A stretch of DNA of 64,000 nucleotides from Cryptomeria japonica (GCF_030272615.1 NC_081412.1:547430488-547494487), one strand, 5' to 3'. Shown: positions 22,600 through 34,143, counted from the first letter of the stretch. Notes: generated by a model from the sequence alone, not told the origin. A program made the numbers and translations.

Positions 22600-23957
22600 T
22601 GATGAATAATGATGAAAAAATGATACCCTAACTGGTACTGAGAGGGGGGGGTGAATCGGTACAAACAAAAACTTTATCATATTAAAACAATGCTGACCGG
22701 TTGTCTTCACCACTGAACTTAACCATGGGTATACCGGTTAAATACAGATACTTCAAAGAGCATTTGACAAACCTTAAATCTTGATGACTACTTCCTAATA
22801 TAATCAAGCATGAGTTGTATCAACAATACCACAATCATTTAGCACTGCATGCATATTCAACTTTAATCAAAAACTACTAAATCATCACATGAAAACTCAC
22901 AACCCATAACACACAGATTTTTCACGTGGAAACCCAAATGGGAAAAAACATGGTGGGGATGAATACCCACAAGCTTGTTTTGAACTCTTGTGAAGTCTGT
23001 TCTATTAGGAGCCTAGTCCAGTTAAAGACTTTGCAATATGGTTCTGTCAGGAACTGATCCTGTTAGGGATCACCCAGTTAAGGGATGGCTATAAACCGTG
23101 TTGAAGGTTGAAACCATGTTAAAGGTTACCTCGCTAGAGGATTTATATAACTCAATGAACTTGAGTCACCTGGCTAGAGGATTTGCAACAAGCCTATTAA
23201 AGCTACCTGGTCAAGAGATTTTCCTTCTGTTAAAATGGTTAGAAGTCAAAAGGTAAAGCTCTGATCTGATAACAGCACTACTTGCTAAGGCAGATCTTTT
23301 TCAGTTCCTCTCCTCTATAATCACACTCTGTAGGTTCCACACTCTAGTTTGGCAAGTATCTCAACACACAAACACATCATTTTCCAACACAAACAATAAC
23401 AAACACCATTGACCTTATAGACAACAATTAGGTCGGTAGCATAAACCCTAAACCCTAAACATTTTAGTTTTACGATTACAAGCGGTCCAATCCTGACCGT
23501 TAGATCCATTGCATAGAATGAAGCGATCTAAAATAGATCTCAAGTCATTCTGCATCCTCCAATCTTCACCACATCTAGAAATCAGTAACCCATCACGTGC
23601 ATTTCATACACTAACATCGCGCATTCCTAAGGTAGACATTCAATGCATTCGATCTTCATGCGCAAGATCCTCAAATAAATCCTTCAGATGCACATAACTG
23701 ACATGGCACCATGATCTCATCCTTATCTCTTAACTAACTCATTACAGAATGTCATCAGTTACACTGCATAAGACAAACCGAAAACCCTAGAGCTGAACAG
23801 AGACTACCAACTGGTAGTCACACTTAGTGAACCCCAACACCGATCCACTCCATCTTGGTTGACCATAACCACTTCCAATGTTCATACTAGTTCATACCGG
23901 TTCACCTATTGACATCAATGACAACATACATTGTCACTGCTTCATCATATGCCAACA
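22600..23957 (-). repeat. copia-2 3' LTR
   Basis: Runs TGATGAATAATGATG ... CATATGCCAACA on the plus strand. It has the GAGAGGGGGGGGTGAATCGG G-tract block near 22640-22660 and two telomere-like AAACCCT units near 23443-23460. It pairs with the truncated copy at 28488-29418. Confidence 0.9.
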
Positions 23958-23972
23958 ATCTCCCCCTTTGGC
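23958..23972 (-). other. copia-2 polypurine tract
   Basis: Minus strand GCCAAAGGGGGAGAT immediately before the 3' LTR start TGTTGGCATATG; the same tract as in copia-1. Confidence 0.8.
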
Positions 23973-24275
23973 ATTGATGGCAATACTCAGTGTATCATTG
24001 CTCAGTATCTGCACCATGCTCAATAACATATACTGGTTGACATATACGGGTTCAAAGATCACAACCACCACCATCTGGACTGGTTAGTGTGTACTCTACC
24101 ATATGTCTTCATCATCAGATATCTTCTCCCCCATACATCAGATATCTTCTCCTCTAGATATCTTCTCCCCCTTTGATAACAATGCCAAAGTGAAGGCACA
24201 AGCTTCCAAGCTCCACTATGTTGCTCCCCCTGTGGAGTAGCATCCTTCAACACATCAATACTATAAGATTTGTCA

Positions 24276-25085
24276 CTATAGTACCTGACTGATGTGGAGC
24301 ACACATTTTGAATTTACTTCATCTAGGGGCAGAACCCCTAATTTACCTATCAAATAGGTAAATGCAGTCTTCGGTAAGGGCTTAGTGAATATGTCTGCTA
24401 ATTGCTCCTTACTAGAAACATGTTCTAATACAACCTCTTTATTTTGAACATTTTCTCTCAAGAAATGATACTTGAGCTCAATATGCTTTGTCGTAGCATG
24501 CAATACCAGATTTTTGGAAATATTGATGGCACTAGTATTATTATAGAAAATACTCACCAGTTTAGATATAGGTACTTTGAAGCCATTTAGTACATGCTTC
24601 ATCTAGATTGCCTGAGTGCAGTTCATAAATGCTGCCACATACTCCACTTCAGCTATAGATTGGGAAATACAGCTCTGCTTCTTGCTCATCCATGCGACTA
24701 GTCTTCCACCAAGGAAGAACGCTCCATCGGTTGTGCTTTTCCAGTCATCCACATTACCTACCCAATCTGCATCGGTAAACACTTTGAGACCAAAGTTGCC
24801 ATTGTATGGATACCACAATCCATAATCAACTATCCCTTTCAGGTATCTAAGAATCCTCTTTACTGCTGCCAAGTGGGATTCTCTTGGACTCTTCTGAAAA
24901 TGGGCTACTATGCCCACTGCATGAGCAATATCTGGTCTGTTGTGCACCACATAGTGCATCTTACCGATCATTGACCGGTACTCCTTCTCATCCACTAACG
25001 AAGTATCATCCTCCTTAGTCAGTTTGCAGTCAGTCACCATCGGTGTTCCAACCAGTTTTCTCTCTTCCATGCCAAAGGTCTTCAA
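24276..25085 (-). pseudogene. copia-2 RT end and RNase H
   Basis: From 25085 the reading has MKTFGMEERKLVGTPMV, then RPDIAHAVGIVAHF, FTDADWVGNVDDWKST (catalytic Asp), ISQSIAEVEYVAA (Glu), a stop near 24603, then IFYNNTSAINISKNLVL, where the usual Asp of the ..CDN motif reads Asn. The C-terminus QLADIFTKPLPKTAFTYL follows. Apart from the one stop this is nearly intact. Confidence 0.88.
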
Positions 25086-25640
25086 TACCTCTTTGATATA
25101 CTTGGACTAGGTAATGAAGATACCCTCCTTCATCTATTGATTCTATAGACCAATGAAGAACTTTATCTCTCCAATCAGAGACATCTCAAACTCTTTCTTC
25201 ATTTCTTCTGTGAATGCATGGCTCATTTCATCATCTCCTCCAAAGATTATGTCATCTAGAAATACTTCACAGATAAGCATCTGATCACCTTCATATTTTA
25301 GGTAGATGTTGTTGTCCTCACTTGTTCTCTAAAATCCTATCTTCACAAGATGAGAGTGTAACCATTCATACCATGCCCTTGGTGCTTGTTTCAATCCATA
25401 CAGGGCCTTGTGTAATCTACACACCATGTTACTATCTTCTGACAAAGAAAACCCATCCAGTTGCTCAATACACACTTCTTCTTCTAGGATTCCATTCAAG
25501 AATGCAGACTTTACATCCATCTGGTATACTTTGAATCCCTTGAATGCTGCAAATGCAAGTAGCATTCGAACACCTTCTAGTCTAGCCATGGGGGAAAAGG
25601 TTTCTCCATAGTCTTCTCCCTCTTCCTAAGAATATCCCTT
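25086..25640 (-). pseudogene. copia-2 reverse transcriptase, palm
   Basis: The open part 25589-25329 has [20 protein letters not shown] (first catalytic Asp) and KALYGLKQAPRAWYEWLHSH. The active-site pair reads FLDDIIFGGDDE near 25260. Stops at about 25629, 25328, 25138 and 25111 break the frame. It continues directly from the segment ending at 25626. Confidence 0.85.
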
Positions 25641-26480
25641 GCATACAAGTCTTTCCTTGTTCCTTACTACTGCACCTTCTTCATTCATCTTATTTTTGAA
25701 GACCCATTTGGTACCAATTACATTCTTATGTTTCAGTCTAGGTACCAAGGACCATGTTGCATTCTTTTCTATCTGGTCCAGCTCCTCTTCCATTGACTTT
25801 ATCCAGTCTTCATTGGTAAGTACCTCTCTAGTGATCTTAGGCTCAAACTCTAAAATCGTGCAAGAGTTCTCTTTCACCTTTCTCCTTGTGAGTATCCCTG
25901 CATCTTTGTCTCCTATGATCTGCTTCAGATCACAATGTAGTTTCACATACCTAGGAATGACCCTAGCTAGTTCTGCTTGCTTTTCCCCTTCTTCTTCCAC
26001 TTCATCTTCTTCTTCACCTATTGCAACTTCTACCAGTATAGGAATACTGAGGTCTTTCTGGTGTTTACAACTTGTTTCCTTCTTAACCAGTTCCCAGAAG
26101 GCTAAACCCAGTTCATTTTCTGCTTGCTTGCTGCAGGTTTCCTCAATCTCCTCAGGGGATTCGTCAACCCTGACATTGATACTCTCAACAATTTTCTGAG
26201 TCTTGTTGTTGTAGAATTTGAGAGCTTTTGTTCTAGTGGAATACCCCAGAAATATTCCTTCATCACATTTAGCATCAAACTTACTCAGATGCTCACCTCT
26301 CCTGATATAGCACTTGCTGCCAAATACTTTAAAATAACTCACATTAGGAGTTCTCCTGTTCTGGTACTCATAGGGGGTTTTTCCTTTACCTTTCTTGATG
26401 AGTACCCTGTTCATGGTATAGACTGCAGTACTCGCCGCTTCTCTCCAAAAAGTGTGAGCAACCTTTCCTTGGATCAGCAT
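25626..26480 (-). CDS. copia-2 integrase C-terminus and RT start (intact 284-codon segment)
   Basis: The segment starts inside integrase (TFWREAASTAVYTMNRVLIK; GKTPYEYQNRRTPNVSYFKV; GIFLGYSTRTKALKFYN), passes an acidic linker (EEDEVEEEGEKQAELAR), and enters RT (NVIGTKWVFKNKMNEEGAV). GKTPYE...F.VFG is the conserved C-terminal signature of copia integrases. It is a polyprotein part; the apparent start has no meaning. Frame is preserved through 854 bases, unlike copia-1. Confidence 0.85.
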   Translation of the reverse strand: MLIQGKVAHTFWREAASTAVYTMNRVLIKKGKGKTPYEYQNRRTPNVSYFKVFGSKCYIRRGEHLSKFDAKCDEGIFLGYSTRTKALKFYNNKTQKIVESINVRVDESPEEIEETCSKQAENELGLAFWELVKKETSCKHQKDLSIPILVEVAIGEEEDEVEEEGEKQAELARVIPRYVKLHCDLKQIIGDKDAGILTRRKVKENSCTILEFEPKITREVLTNEDWIKSMEEELDQIEKNATWSLVPRLKHKNVIGTKWVFKNKMNEEGAVVRNKERLVCKGYS

Positions 26481-27060
26481 AGTTTTGTTCGCTTCAACTA
26501 CAATCCTACTATTCCTTTCTGCTATGCCATTCTGCTATGGTGTCCTTGGGATAGATAACTGCTTGTTGATGTCATTCTCTTCACAGTACTTGTTGAATTC
26601 ATCAGAAGTGAATTCACCTCCCTGATTGGTTCTTAGGCATTTTATTCTTCTGTCACTCTCCTATTCCACCAATGCTATAAAGGATTTGAACTTTACAAAT
26701 GCCTCGAACTTGTCTTTCAAGAATGTGATCCACATCATTCTTGAGCAGTCATCAGTAAGAATCATGAAATACCGATCTCCTTGAATGCTTCTAGTTTTCA
26801 TTGGACCACACAGATCAATGTGCACAAGATCAAGTAAGTTCCCTGTTGAAAAGACTTAGCTTTGAATGTTGAGGAAGACATCTTCCCAAGTTAACATTCT
26901 CTGCATAAAGCATTCTTCGATTTGTTCAGCAAAGGCAATCCTCTTACTTCACCTTTACAATATTATCAAAATTCATATGACAAAGTCTCCTATGCCATAT
27001 CCAACTATCATCAAATTTTGCCATCAGGCACTCACTAATCTTGGCATTCAGCTAAAATAG
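26481..27060 (-). pseudogene. copia-2 integrase catalytic core
   Basis: With stops, the minus strand gives the DDE core: LVHIDLCGPMKT, FMILTDDCSRMMWITFL, KCLRTNQGGEF (the usual second Asp reads Asn) and NGIAERNSRIVVEA (Glu kept). Stops at about 26536, 26668, 26861, 26898 and 27055 make it non-functional. Confidence 0.8.
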
Positions 27061-27072
27061 GTTTCCTTTGGT

Positions 27073-27717
27073 CTACTTACCGGTGGCAATAAGTTCACCA
27101 CTCTTTCCAATTATTTTGCAGACTCCACCTTTGAACTCGAGAATGAGTCCTTTGTTGTTCAGCTGAGCAACACTCAGAAGGTTGTTCTTAAGGCCTTCCA
27201 CTAAGTAGACATCATCTGCACTACTCTTTCCATTCAGTGAGATGGATCCTTTTCCTTTCACCATGCAAGGTGCATCAATGCCAAATCGGACAACACCTCC
27301 ACCATATTCTTCCATAGACAGAAACTTTCTCCAATCACTGGTCATGTGGTGAGAACACCCGCTATCAATGATCCACTCATTAGAGTTGTCAATGTGAGAG
27401 AGAAGGGATTTCTCATTAGACACCTCTTCCTTTACAGCTACAAACACTATGTCCTCATTCTGTTCATCCTCTGATTCTTCATCGGTAACACCTTCATCTA
27501 CTGCAACAAGACAATTTCTCCTACCTCCTCCTTTATACTTTCTAAACCTTTTCGGTTTATCCTTATTGTCACTGTTAGGACAGTTAATAGCTATATGTCC
27601 TATCTTATTGCAAGAAAAATATTTTAGAGGAAACTTACCTCTATATTTTCCAGTGCCTTTTGGAAGTCTCTTGGCAATAAGAGATTCAAATTCCATCAGA
27701 ATCTCCTCATCGTCCAT
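27073..27717 (-). CDS. copia-2 zinc knuckle and protease (intact 214-codon segment)
   Basis: Starts within gag (MDDEEILMEFESLIAKRLPK), then one CCHC knuckle with an altered first half (YFSCNKIGHIAINC: the first Cys is Tyr/Phe context), basic KGGGRRNCL, acidic spacer, and the protease site WIIDSGCSHHMTSD near 27360. The rest, VVRFGIDAPCMVKGKGSISL and LKNNLLSVAQLNNKG, is the copia protease body that leads to the GAG-pre-integrase region. Good frame preservation suggests this copy is younger than copia-1. Confidence 0.87.
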   Translation of the reverse strand: MDDEEILMEFESLIAKRLPKGTGKYRGKFPLKYFSCNKIGHIAINCPNSDNKDKPKRFRKYKGGGRRNCLVAVDEGVTDEESEDEQNEDIVFVAVKEEVSNEKSLLSHIDNSNEWIIDSGCSHHMTSDWRKFLSMEEYGGGVVRFGIDAPCMVKGKGSISLNGKSSADDVYLVEGLKNNLLSVAQLNNKGLILEFKGGVCKIIGKSGELIATGK

Positions 27718-28416
27718 GTCTCTGCTTGGCCTAGATTCATAACTGGTGTTGACTTATTTTCCTTTCCTGGTTGGTGCAGAGGAAACAAATGCTCTAAAGG
27801 CTGACTCTATCTTCTGAACACTACCATCATAGATATTCAATTCTTATGCAGTCAACTTTGCAATGATAGAGTCTAGAGATACCTTTGTCTTATTGATAGA
27901 CCTTAACTCCTAAATAGAGGCAACCCTGATTGCATAGGCCAATAACAATGATCTTAGAACTTTACTGACAATGGTGGCATCATCAATTGTTCCACCAATG
28001 CTCTTGATATCTCCAACCACAGTCTTGATCCTTATGCCATATTGTTGAATGGTCTCACCTTCAACCATCCTCATGTCTTCAAATTTTCCTCTAAGGCTTT
28101 CTTCCTTAGCCTTCTTGACATGCTCATCACCACCATAAATGGTTTCTAGTGTATCCCATACATCCTTAGGAGTGTCCTTATCTTGTACATCAATGAACTC
28201 AATATCAGATAGGCTGCTAATAAGGGCTTCCATGACTTGCCCATTTTCTTGAATCCCTCTTTCCTGATCATCGGTTAGAGTGCCAGTGGGGATTACATAG
28301 GCACTCTCAACATAGCTCCAGTTTTGAGAACCCAAACTCTCGATATAAATCCCCATTCTGTCCTTCCATATTTTGAATTTATCCCTATTGAGCTTAGGAC
28401 CTTCCCTCTTCATCAT
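27718..28416 (-). pseudogene. copia-2 gag capsid region
   Basis: Open from ATG at 28416 to 27910 (168 codons): MKREGPKLNRDKFKIWKDRM, then TPKDVWDTLETIYGGD and ETIQQYGIRIKTVVGD, the SIRE-type gag fold. A stop near 27909 breaks it; further stops near 27847 and 27755 separate it from the zinc-knuckle segment at 27717. Gag would form the particle that packages element RNA. Confidence 0.87.
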
Positions 28417-28473
28417 TAAAGCATGATCTTTTGCCTCAAGCGGTTAAGCTTATATCACCAAGGACTTGAAGTT

Positions 28474-28485
28474 ACTCTGATACCA
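28474..28485 (-). other. copia-2 primer binding site
   Basis: Minus strand TGGTATCAGAGT, initiator-Met-tRNA type with the last base changed from C to T, two bases from the LTR end. Confidence 0.85.
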
Positions 28486-28487
28486 AT

Positions 28488-29418
28488 TGATGAATAATGA
28501 TGAACAAATGATACCCTAACTGGTACTGAAAGGCGGGGGGGGTGAATCAGTACAAAAAAAAACTTTCTCAACACTTTATCATATTAAAACAATGCTAACT
28601 GGTTGTCTTCACCACTGAACTTAACCATGGGTATACCGGTTAAATACAGATACTTCAAAGAACATTTGACAAACCTTAAATCTTGATGACTAATTCTTGA
28701 TATAATCAAGCATGATTTGTATCAACAATACTACAATCATTTAGCACTGCATGCATATTCAACTTTAATCAAAAACTACTCAATCATCACATGAAAACTC
28801 AAAACCCATAACACACAGATTTTTCACATGGAAACCAAAATGGGAAAAACCACAGTGGGGATGAATACCCACAAGTTTGTTTTGAACTCTTTTGAAGTCC
28901 ACTCTATTAGGATCCTAGTCCGGTTAAAGACTTTACAATAAGGTTTCGTTAGGAACCGATCCTGTTAGGGATCACCCGATTAAGGGATTGCTATAAACCC
29001 TGTTAAAGGTTACCTCGCTAGAGGATTTAAAGAACTCAATGAACTTGAGTCACCTGGCTAGAGGATTTGCAACAAGCCTGTTAAAGCTACCCGGTCAAGG
29101 GATTTTCCTTCTGTTGAAATGGTTAGAAGTCAATAGGTAAAGCTCTGATCTGATAATAGCACTACTTGCTAAGGCAGATCCTTTTCGGTTCCTCTCCTTT
29201 GCAATCACACTCTGCAGGTTCCACACTCTGGTTTGGCAAGTATCTCAACACACAAACACATCATTTTTCAAGACAAACAATAACAAACATCATCGACCTT
29301 ATAGACAACAATTAGGTCAGTAGCACAAACCCTAAACATTTTAGGTTTACAATTACAAGCGGTCCAATCCTGACCGTTAGATCCATTGCATAAAATGAAG
29401 AAATCTAAAACAGATGTC
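28488..29418 (-). repeat. copia-2 5' LTR, truncated
   Basis: Matches 22600-23530 closely, then the match ends inside TCTAAAACAGATGTCA and is replaced by AATAGGTTCTATTTAT, part of the flanking repeat array. About 430 bases (the U3 start in minus-strand terms) are missing, so the element lacks its promoter region. Confidence 0.85.
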
Positions 29419-29615
29419 ATAATAGGTTCTATTTATATGACTAGACGTATGTAAAAGCATTTCACATTATACTCAAGAGTCTCATTAAGACCTATATTAT
29501 GCAGATATTAGGACCTATTACATGTGATATTAGGAGGTATATTATGCAATAATAGGTCTTAATATGACATAATATTCCACCTATTATGGCATAATATTTA
29601 GGTCTTACTAAATGA
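29419..29615. repeat. Continuation of the alternating inverted repeat array
   Basis: Resumes the family of 21971-22599: GTAAAAGCATTTCACATTAT, CATTAAGACCTATATTATG, AGGACCTATTACATGTG. Copia-2 separates the two parts. Confidence 0.7.
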
Positions 29616-31721
29616 CTTGAAAATTTGGTTTCAAATTAAACTTGGAATTTCATTACATTAAAAATATTCTCTGTCATCTTAAATTATGTGCAGAACGGGC
29701 TTAAGAAGAAGGGAGTTCTCAAGGGGGAGTCAAGGCAAGCGAACCTGCTGAAGAACACAATATAGTTTATGAACATAGGGGGGATCTTGGCCAAGTTGAA
29801 CCAATGGAGGTTGAAGGAGAGGGGTCAGGCTCCTTACCTCCTACCACTGGTATGGATGAGCATATTGTGGATCTAGCTAAATATGTGAAGAGAAATATTT
29901 CTTATAAAAATTTAGATCATTTACTTAAAATGGATGTGGATGAGTTGAAACATCTCAGTGAAGAATCTAGACATACCAAAAGGAGGTCAATGAATAAAAG
30001 TGCAAAAGAAATAATGTCTCATTTCAACAATCTTGATACTACACCAGAGAAAGCTCAATTGTTATTAATTGTACTTACTCATAAAGACTTAGTAGATCCA
30101 CTGAAATTATTGGGTATAGATACAACAAGTCAAAAGAGGAAAACTTCTCATCTAAAAAAATCTATTGTTGATAATTTTAAGAAAGGTTTGGTGAACATTG
30201 GTAAAAAATATCGAACAGTAGATAAGACCATTTCAAGAAGAGTGATGTTGACATCTTTAGTAAATGAAAGATTTCCTCAAAAAAGACAAATCTCTTCACT
30301 GTCATCTAAGTTTGGTTTTAGTAGAAGGACAATATCAAAATATGTGAAAAGGGGAAAGAGTTTGGATGATACTACTTGAGCAGGAAATTGGGCAATTATG
30401 TGTAGAGTTCCTCATTCTAATAGAATTGAAGATGTTGTTAGGAATTTCATGACAAGTTTTTGGAATGATAATACTCATCCTTCATCAAATAGTAGAGATG
30501 TTATCAAGCAAAAGATTGGCCCTAATCGTTATCATCTCCACGTAAAAAATTGGTTAGACACAACAAAACATGAATTACTAAAACAAGCCCTCATTTAAAG
30601 ATTGGACAAACCATGTTTGAACAGTTAAGGACATATTATGTGAAGGTAAACAAAGTCTTTGAAATTTGTTGTTATCGTTATCACATTGAATTTGATCTAT
30701 ACTATCAAGTGTTTCGAAATATTAGAGAATAGTGATTGTTATGAAAAACCTCCTCCTAAATGAACAAGTCAATTCATAGCATCCATCTTATGTGATAAAT
30801 CAGATGATAATGCAACCGGTCAAATAAATTGCATTAAAGTAATTTGTGGAACATGCGGGGAATTGGCTAAATTGCCTTTGACAGATGAAGATACTAACAT
30901 GAGGAAGATGGTAAATTACAAGAGTTACAAGTACAAAAAAATTGAAAAAAAATTTGGAAAGGAATCTACAAGGTTAGATTATGTAGAAGAGGAAAAACCT
31001 ATTGGAACATTTATGCAAAATTTTCCTAAGTTGATAAAACCATACATATGCCATGGTTTTTTTGCCAAGTTTCAAGAAGAACAATTTAAAACATTAAAAG
31101 ACACTTTCCCACTTGGAACTATTCTATCCATAGTGGACTTTGTAGAAAATTACTCTTTTGCACATCAAGAAGAGATTCAATTAGAGTATTACTTTTCAAA
31201 GAAAATCACTATTATGGTACACGTTTGTTATTGACATGCACAAATGGATTTGGATGGTGTTGATAGTACATTTTAAAATCGTGTCATTAAGAAAGAGTAC
31301 CACTTCTATATTAGTGATGATAAGGAGCATGCCACACTTTTTGTACAACATTGCTTTAAGAAGTTTTTTGAATATTTGAAAGAGAGGCATAACAATAGTT
31401 AAACATTTTGTTTGGTCTGATGGATGTGTGGCATAATTCGAATCTTCGAGACCATTTTATGCACTATGTAGATATCATCGAAATGACAAAATACCACATT
31501 ATTGGAGTTTTTTTTAGAGTGGTCATGGAAAGGGTGAACATGATGGTGTAGGAGCTTGTATCAAACGTGCTCTAAGTAAGCATCAAATAAACTATACAGG
31601 AGATCATATAGATGATGCACATGATGTTGTTGAATGGTGTAAGAAACACTTTGTGCAACCTAATTATCCTAGTGAATCATCATCGAAAACATATAGGCCC
31701 ATTCCATATAGAGTGTTTTCG

Positions 31722-31858
31722 GAGATAACCGATATATGTTCTATTTTAGTGTTTTATTTAAATTTTTTTTTAATTTTTTAAAATGTTCCTAGTTCAATTT
31801 TTTTAATTTAACAACTTGATCTACATGTATGTTCATGTACACATGTACATTTTGCATA
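31722..31858 (+). other. Putative intron of the transposase-like gene
   Basis: Coding similarity stops after RPIPYRVFSEI at about 31720 and resumes with RSMHGCKSMEK at about 31865. The gap is T-rich and ends in TAG. The donor reads GAGATAACC where GAGGTAACC would be expected, so a donor mutation is possible. Confidence 0.45.
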
Positions 31859-32162
31859 TGTGGATAGAAGATCAATGCATGGATGCAAGAGCATGGAGAA
31901 GACAAGATATTTGCATTGTGTCATGAGTAAAGATAATCACCGATGGACATTGTACACTAGGGATTATTCATGTTTTTGTTCTGATTGCATTTTGGAAAAC
32001 TATGTTGATTGCAAGAACCAAGAGCTTGGATATGTTAGTGAGTGGAAATTGGTGCCACTAGATGTTTCTGACACATACGAGGATTCAAATAAGGATGAAA
32101 TCTTTGAAGACATTCCTTTGATTTCTATTGATTATGACCATATTTCAGGATTGATTAAAAAA

Positions 32163-32300
32163 GGTATATGACGTACACATATATTTAGATTATATTTATT
32201 TATTTATTTCCTTTAAAAATGTTGCGTATGTAAATAAATTATATAAGTTTTTAATCAAGTATTACATTTTAAATTTATTTAACTTGTTTTAAATTGCAGG
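32163..32300 (+). other. Putative intron of the transposase-like gene
   Basis: Donor AAAAAAGGTATATG at about 32163 and acceptor TTTTAAATTGCAGGGG ending at 32300. AT-rich between. Joining would continue the frame into GDIFGVIVEDGNIES. Confidence 0.5.
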
Positions 32301-32806
32301 GGATATTTTCGGAGTCATAGTAGAAGATGGAAATATAGAAAGTGTTAGTTATTATTTATTGCATTGCACATAAGAGAGAAATAAGTTAACAAAATCTGTA
32401 ATGGGTGATGGAATGTCCTTTCCCACAAGTTTGAATTGATTTGAACGCTTAAATTATTTTATAAATTTATTTTAAACATGCACATCTGCACATGTTTTAA
32501 TTTTCATATGTACACAGCTCACTTACGAGAAAATTTTAAATTTCTGATTTCTTATATACATGTACATGCAGGCTCAGTTGTAGTGCAAGAGACATATTTC
32601 AAACAAGTTAAAATTGTTCAACATGGGATTCATTTCACTGAATACCAAATTGACAATAAGGTATATCAGTATAGCCACTTGGTCATTGTTGTTGGCCTAA
32701 TTCTTCATACAGTTCCACATCATGGGCGGTCTCAAAAGTGGAGATTAGATGGTGAAGATCATGAGAAAATATTAAGTGTTATTGAAGAGTGATCTAAACC
32801 ACTTGA

Positions 32807-34104
32807 TGTGGTATGAACTATTTAGTAAACCAAAGTACATGTGTTTCAACCCATGAATTGAATTAATACTTGATAAATTAGAACTTAACTTCTTTTCAAA
32901 CTTGGATAAATTATTAAATACATTAAAGTAATTGAATTTAATATTTGATATATATATATGGCTTGTGTGGACCATATATTGTTTAGTTAAATATGAAATT
33001 TTTAATTATATTAAATTAGGATGTATGACTAATGTACATGTTAAATAATACTTACGTGCATGTATCTAAAGTAAATTGGGACATGTGGATGAGTTGAAAA
33101 TGTGTTAAGGCCCAATGTATGCACTTGATTATGATCTATATATATCTAATTCTAAATGCACAAGGATAATTTGTAAGTTGTTAAAATATTTTAGCATGTA
33201 TGTATGTTTTAAGTAAATTAGGATGTACATGTATTCATTTAATTTTAAAAATGCATTTGTATGAAATTTGATATTAAATTAGGATACATATGTGTGTAAA
33301 TTTGAATAGGTCTTAAGGGGGTCACATGTACAGATAGGATGTATAGTCTATCTAATTCTAAATGCATGTATGCATATGTAATTTGTAAGTTGTTAAAATA
33401 ATTTAGCATGTATGTAAAGTAAATTAGGACATGTATTTATTTAATTAAAAATGCATGTGTAAATTTAATTAAAAATGTATATTAAATTAGGATGTATGTG
33501 TAAATTTGATATTAAATTAGGACGTGTGCAATAATTGAAGAGCGGTCTGAACCACTTGATGTGGTGTGAACTATTTAATACACCTAGAAGTACATGTGTT
33601 TGAACCTACATGTATGAATTTTTAACTTTTATACTTTAGAATGTTCACTTCTATTTAACTTGTTCCCGATGAAACTTATAGCATTTAAATTATTGAATAT
33701 GTTCATTAACTTGAGTTTGTTCATTTGATATTCAAACAACTGTGATTTTTATATTGTTCGTGGCTTTCACAATGGAGTGGATATATTGTTCACAAATTCA
33801 TTTAAATTCATTGCCTATCTACATATACATGTTACATGTAGTAAAATTTAAAATTTAAATAAACATATCAATCTTTTTTTAATCTATTTACATGTACACA
33901 AATTCAATCATAGATATATAAATTTGAAAGTTTTAGAGTTCTTAAAAATATTTTTTAAATTGAACATTTACACCAATTCAATCTAGATGATCTTATATAA
34001 TATAATTTAAAAGAATAATCAAACATGCACATACATATACACATGTGATCTAATAAGTTACATATAATCAAACACATCATTTAACTTAAATAAATATTTA
34101 AATT
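32807..34104. other. AT-rich non-coding stretch with dispersed ATTAGGATGTA phrases
   Basis: No gene is supported. Repeated phrases TTAAATTAGGATGTATG and TGTAAATTTGATATTAAATTAGG recur between 33010 and 33530, and one GGTCTTAAGGGGGTCACATG (33308-33327) links it to the satellite families of this window. Confidence 0.5.
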
Positions 34105-34143
34105 ATATATATATATATATAAAGCATACAAATATGATCTAAA

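Larger units (their letters stand above)
22600..29418 (-). mobile_element. Ty1/copia retrotransposon, SIRE-like (copia-2), 5' LTR truncated
   Basis: A sister of copia-1 on the minus strand. The complete 3' LTR is 22600-23957 (1358 bp). The 5' LTR begins at 28488 and matches only to about 29418, where it passes abruptly into the tandem repeats that also flank the left side. Internal order is gag, knuckle, protease, integrase, RT, RNase H. Gag and the knuckle/protease segment are largely open; RT and integrase are broken. The left flank CTATT (22595-22599) cannot be matched because the other end is deleted. Confidence 0.92.
29737..32806 (+). pseudogene. Transposase-like gene with introns, decayed
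   Basis: From about 29737 a plus-strand frame runs through ATG 29804 (191 codons) with a helix-turn-helix-like SSKFGFSRRTISKYVKRGKS, then, with stops, through CCYRYHIEFDLYYQ, a zinc-like CGTCGELAKLPL, VDFVENYSFAHQEE (Asp codon 31136-31138), WSDGC (Asp codon 31419-31421) and SGHGKGEHDGVGACIKRAL (about 31518-31575). The three acidic motifs could be a DDE/D catalytic triad. Downstream pieces (31860-32162, 32301-32440, 32571-32806) read as further exons with RSMHGCKSMEK, CFCSDCILENYVDC and HFTEYQIDNKVYQYSHLVI. Stops at 30377, 31434 and 31515 and others kill it. I recall similar motif sets in transposase-like proteins of eukaryotes but cannot name the superfamily. Confidence 0.6.

Noticed and set aside
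25639-26558. Plus-strand ORFs of 144 and 186 codons opposite copia-2
   Set aside because: Shadows of the intact minus-strand integrase/RT segment; Ser-rich translation typical of antisense frames.
29737-32806. Assignment of the transposase-like gene to KDZ, MuDR, hAT or CACTA
   Set aside because: None of the signature motifs of those families is visible, so I left the superfamily unnamed.
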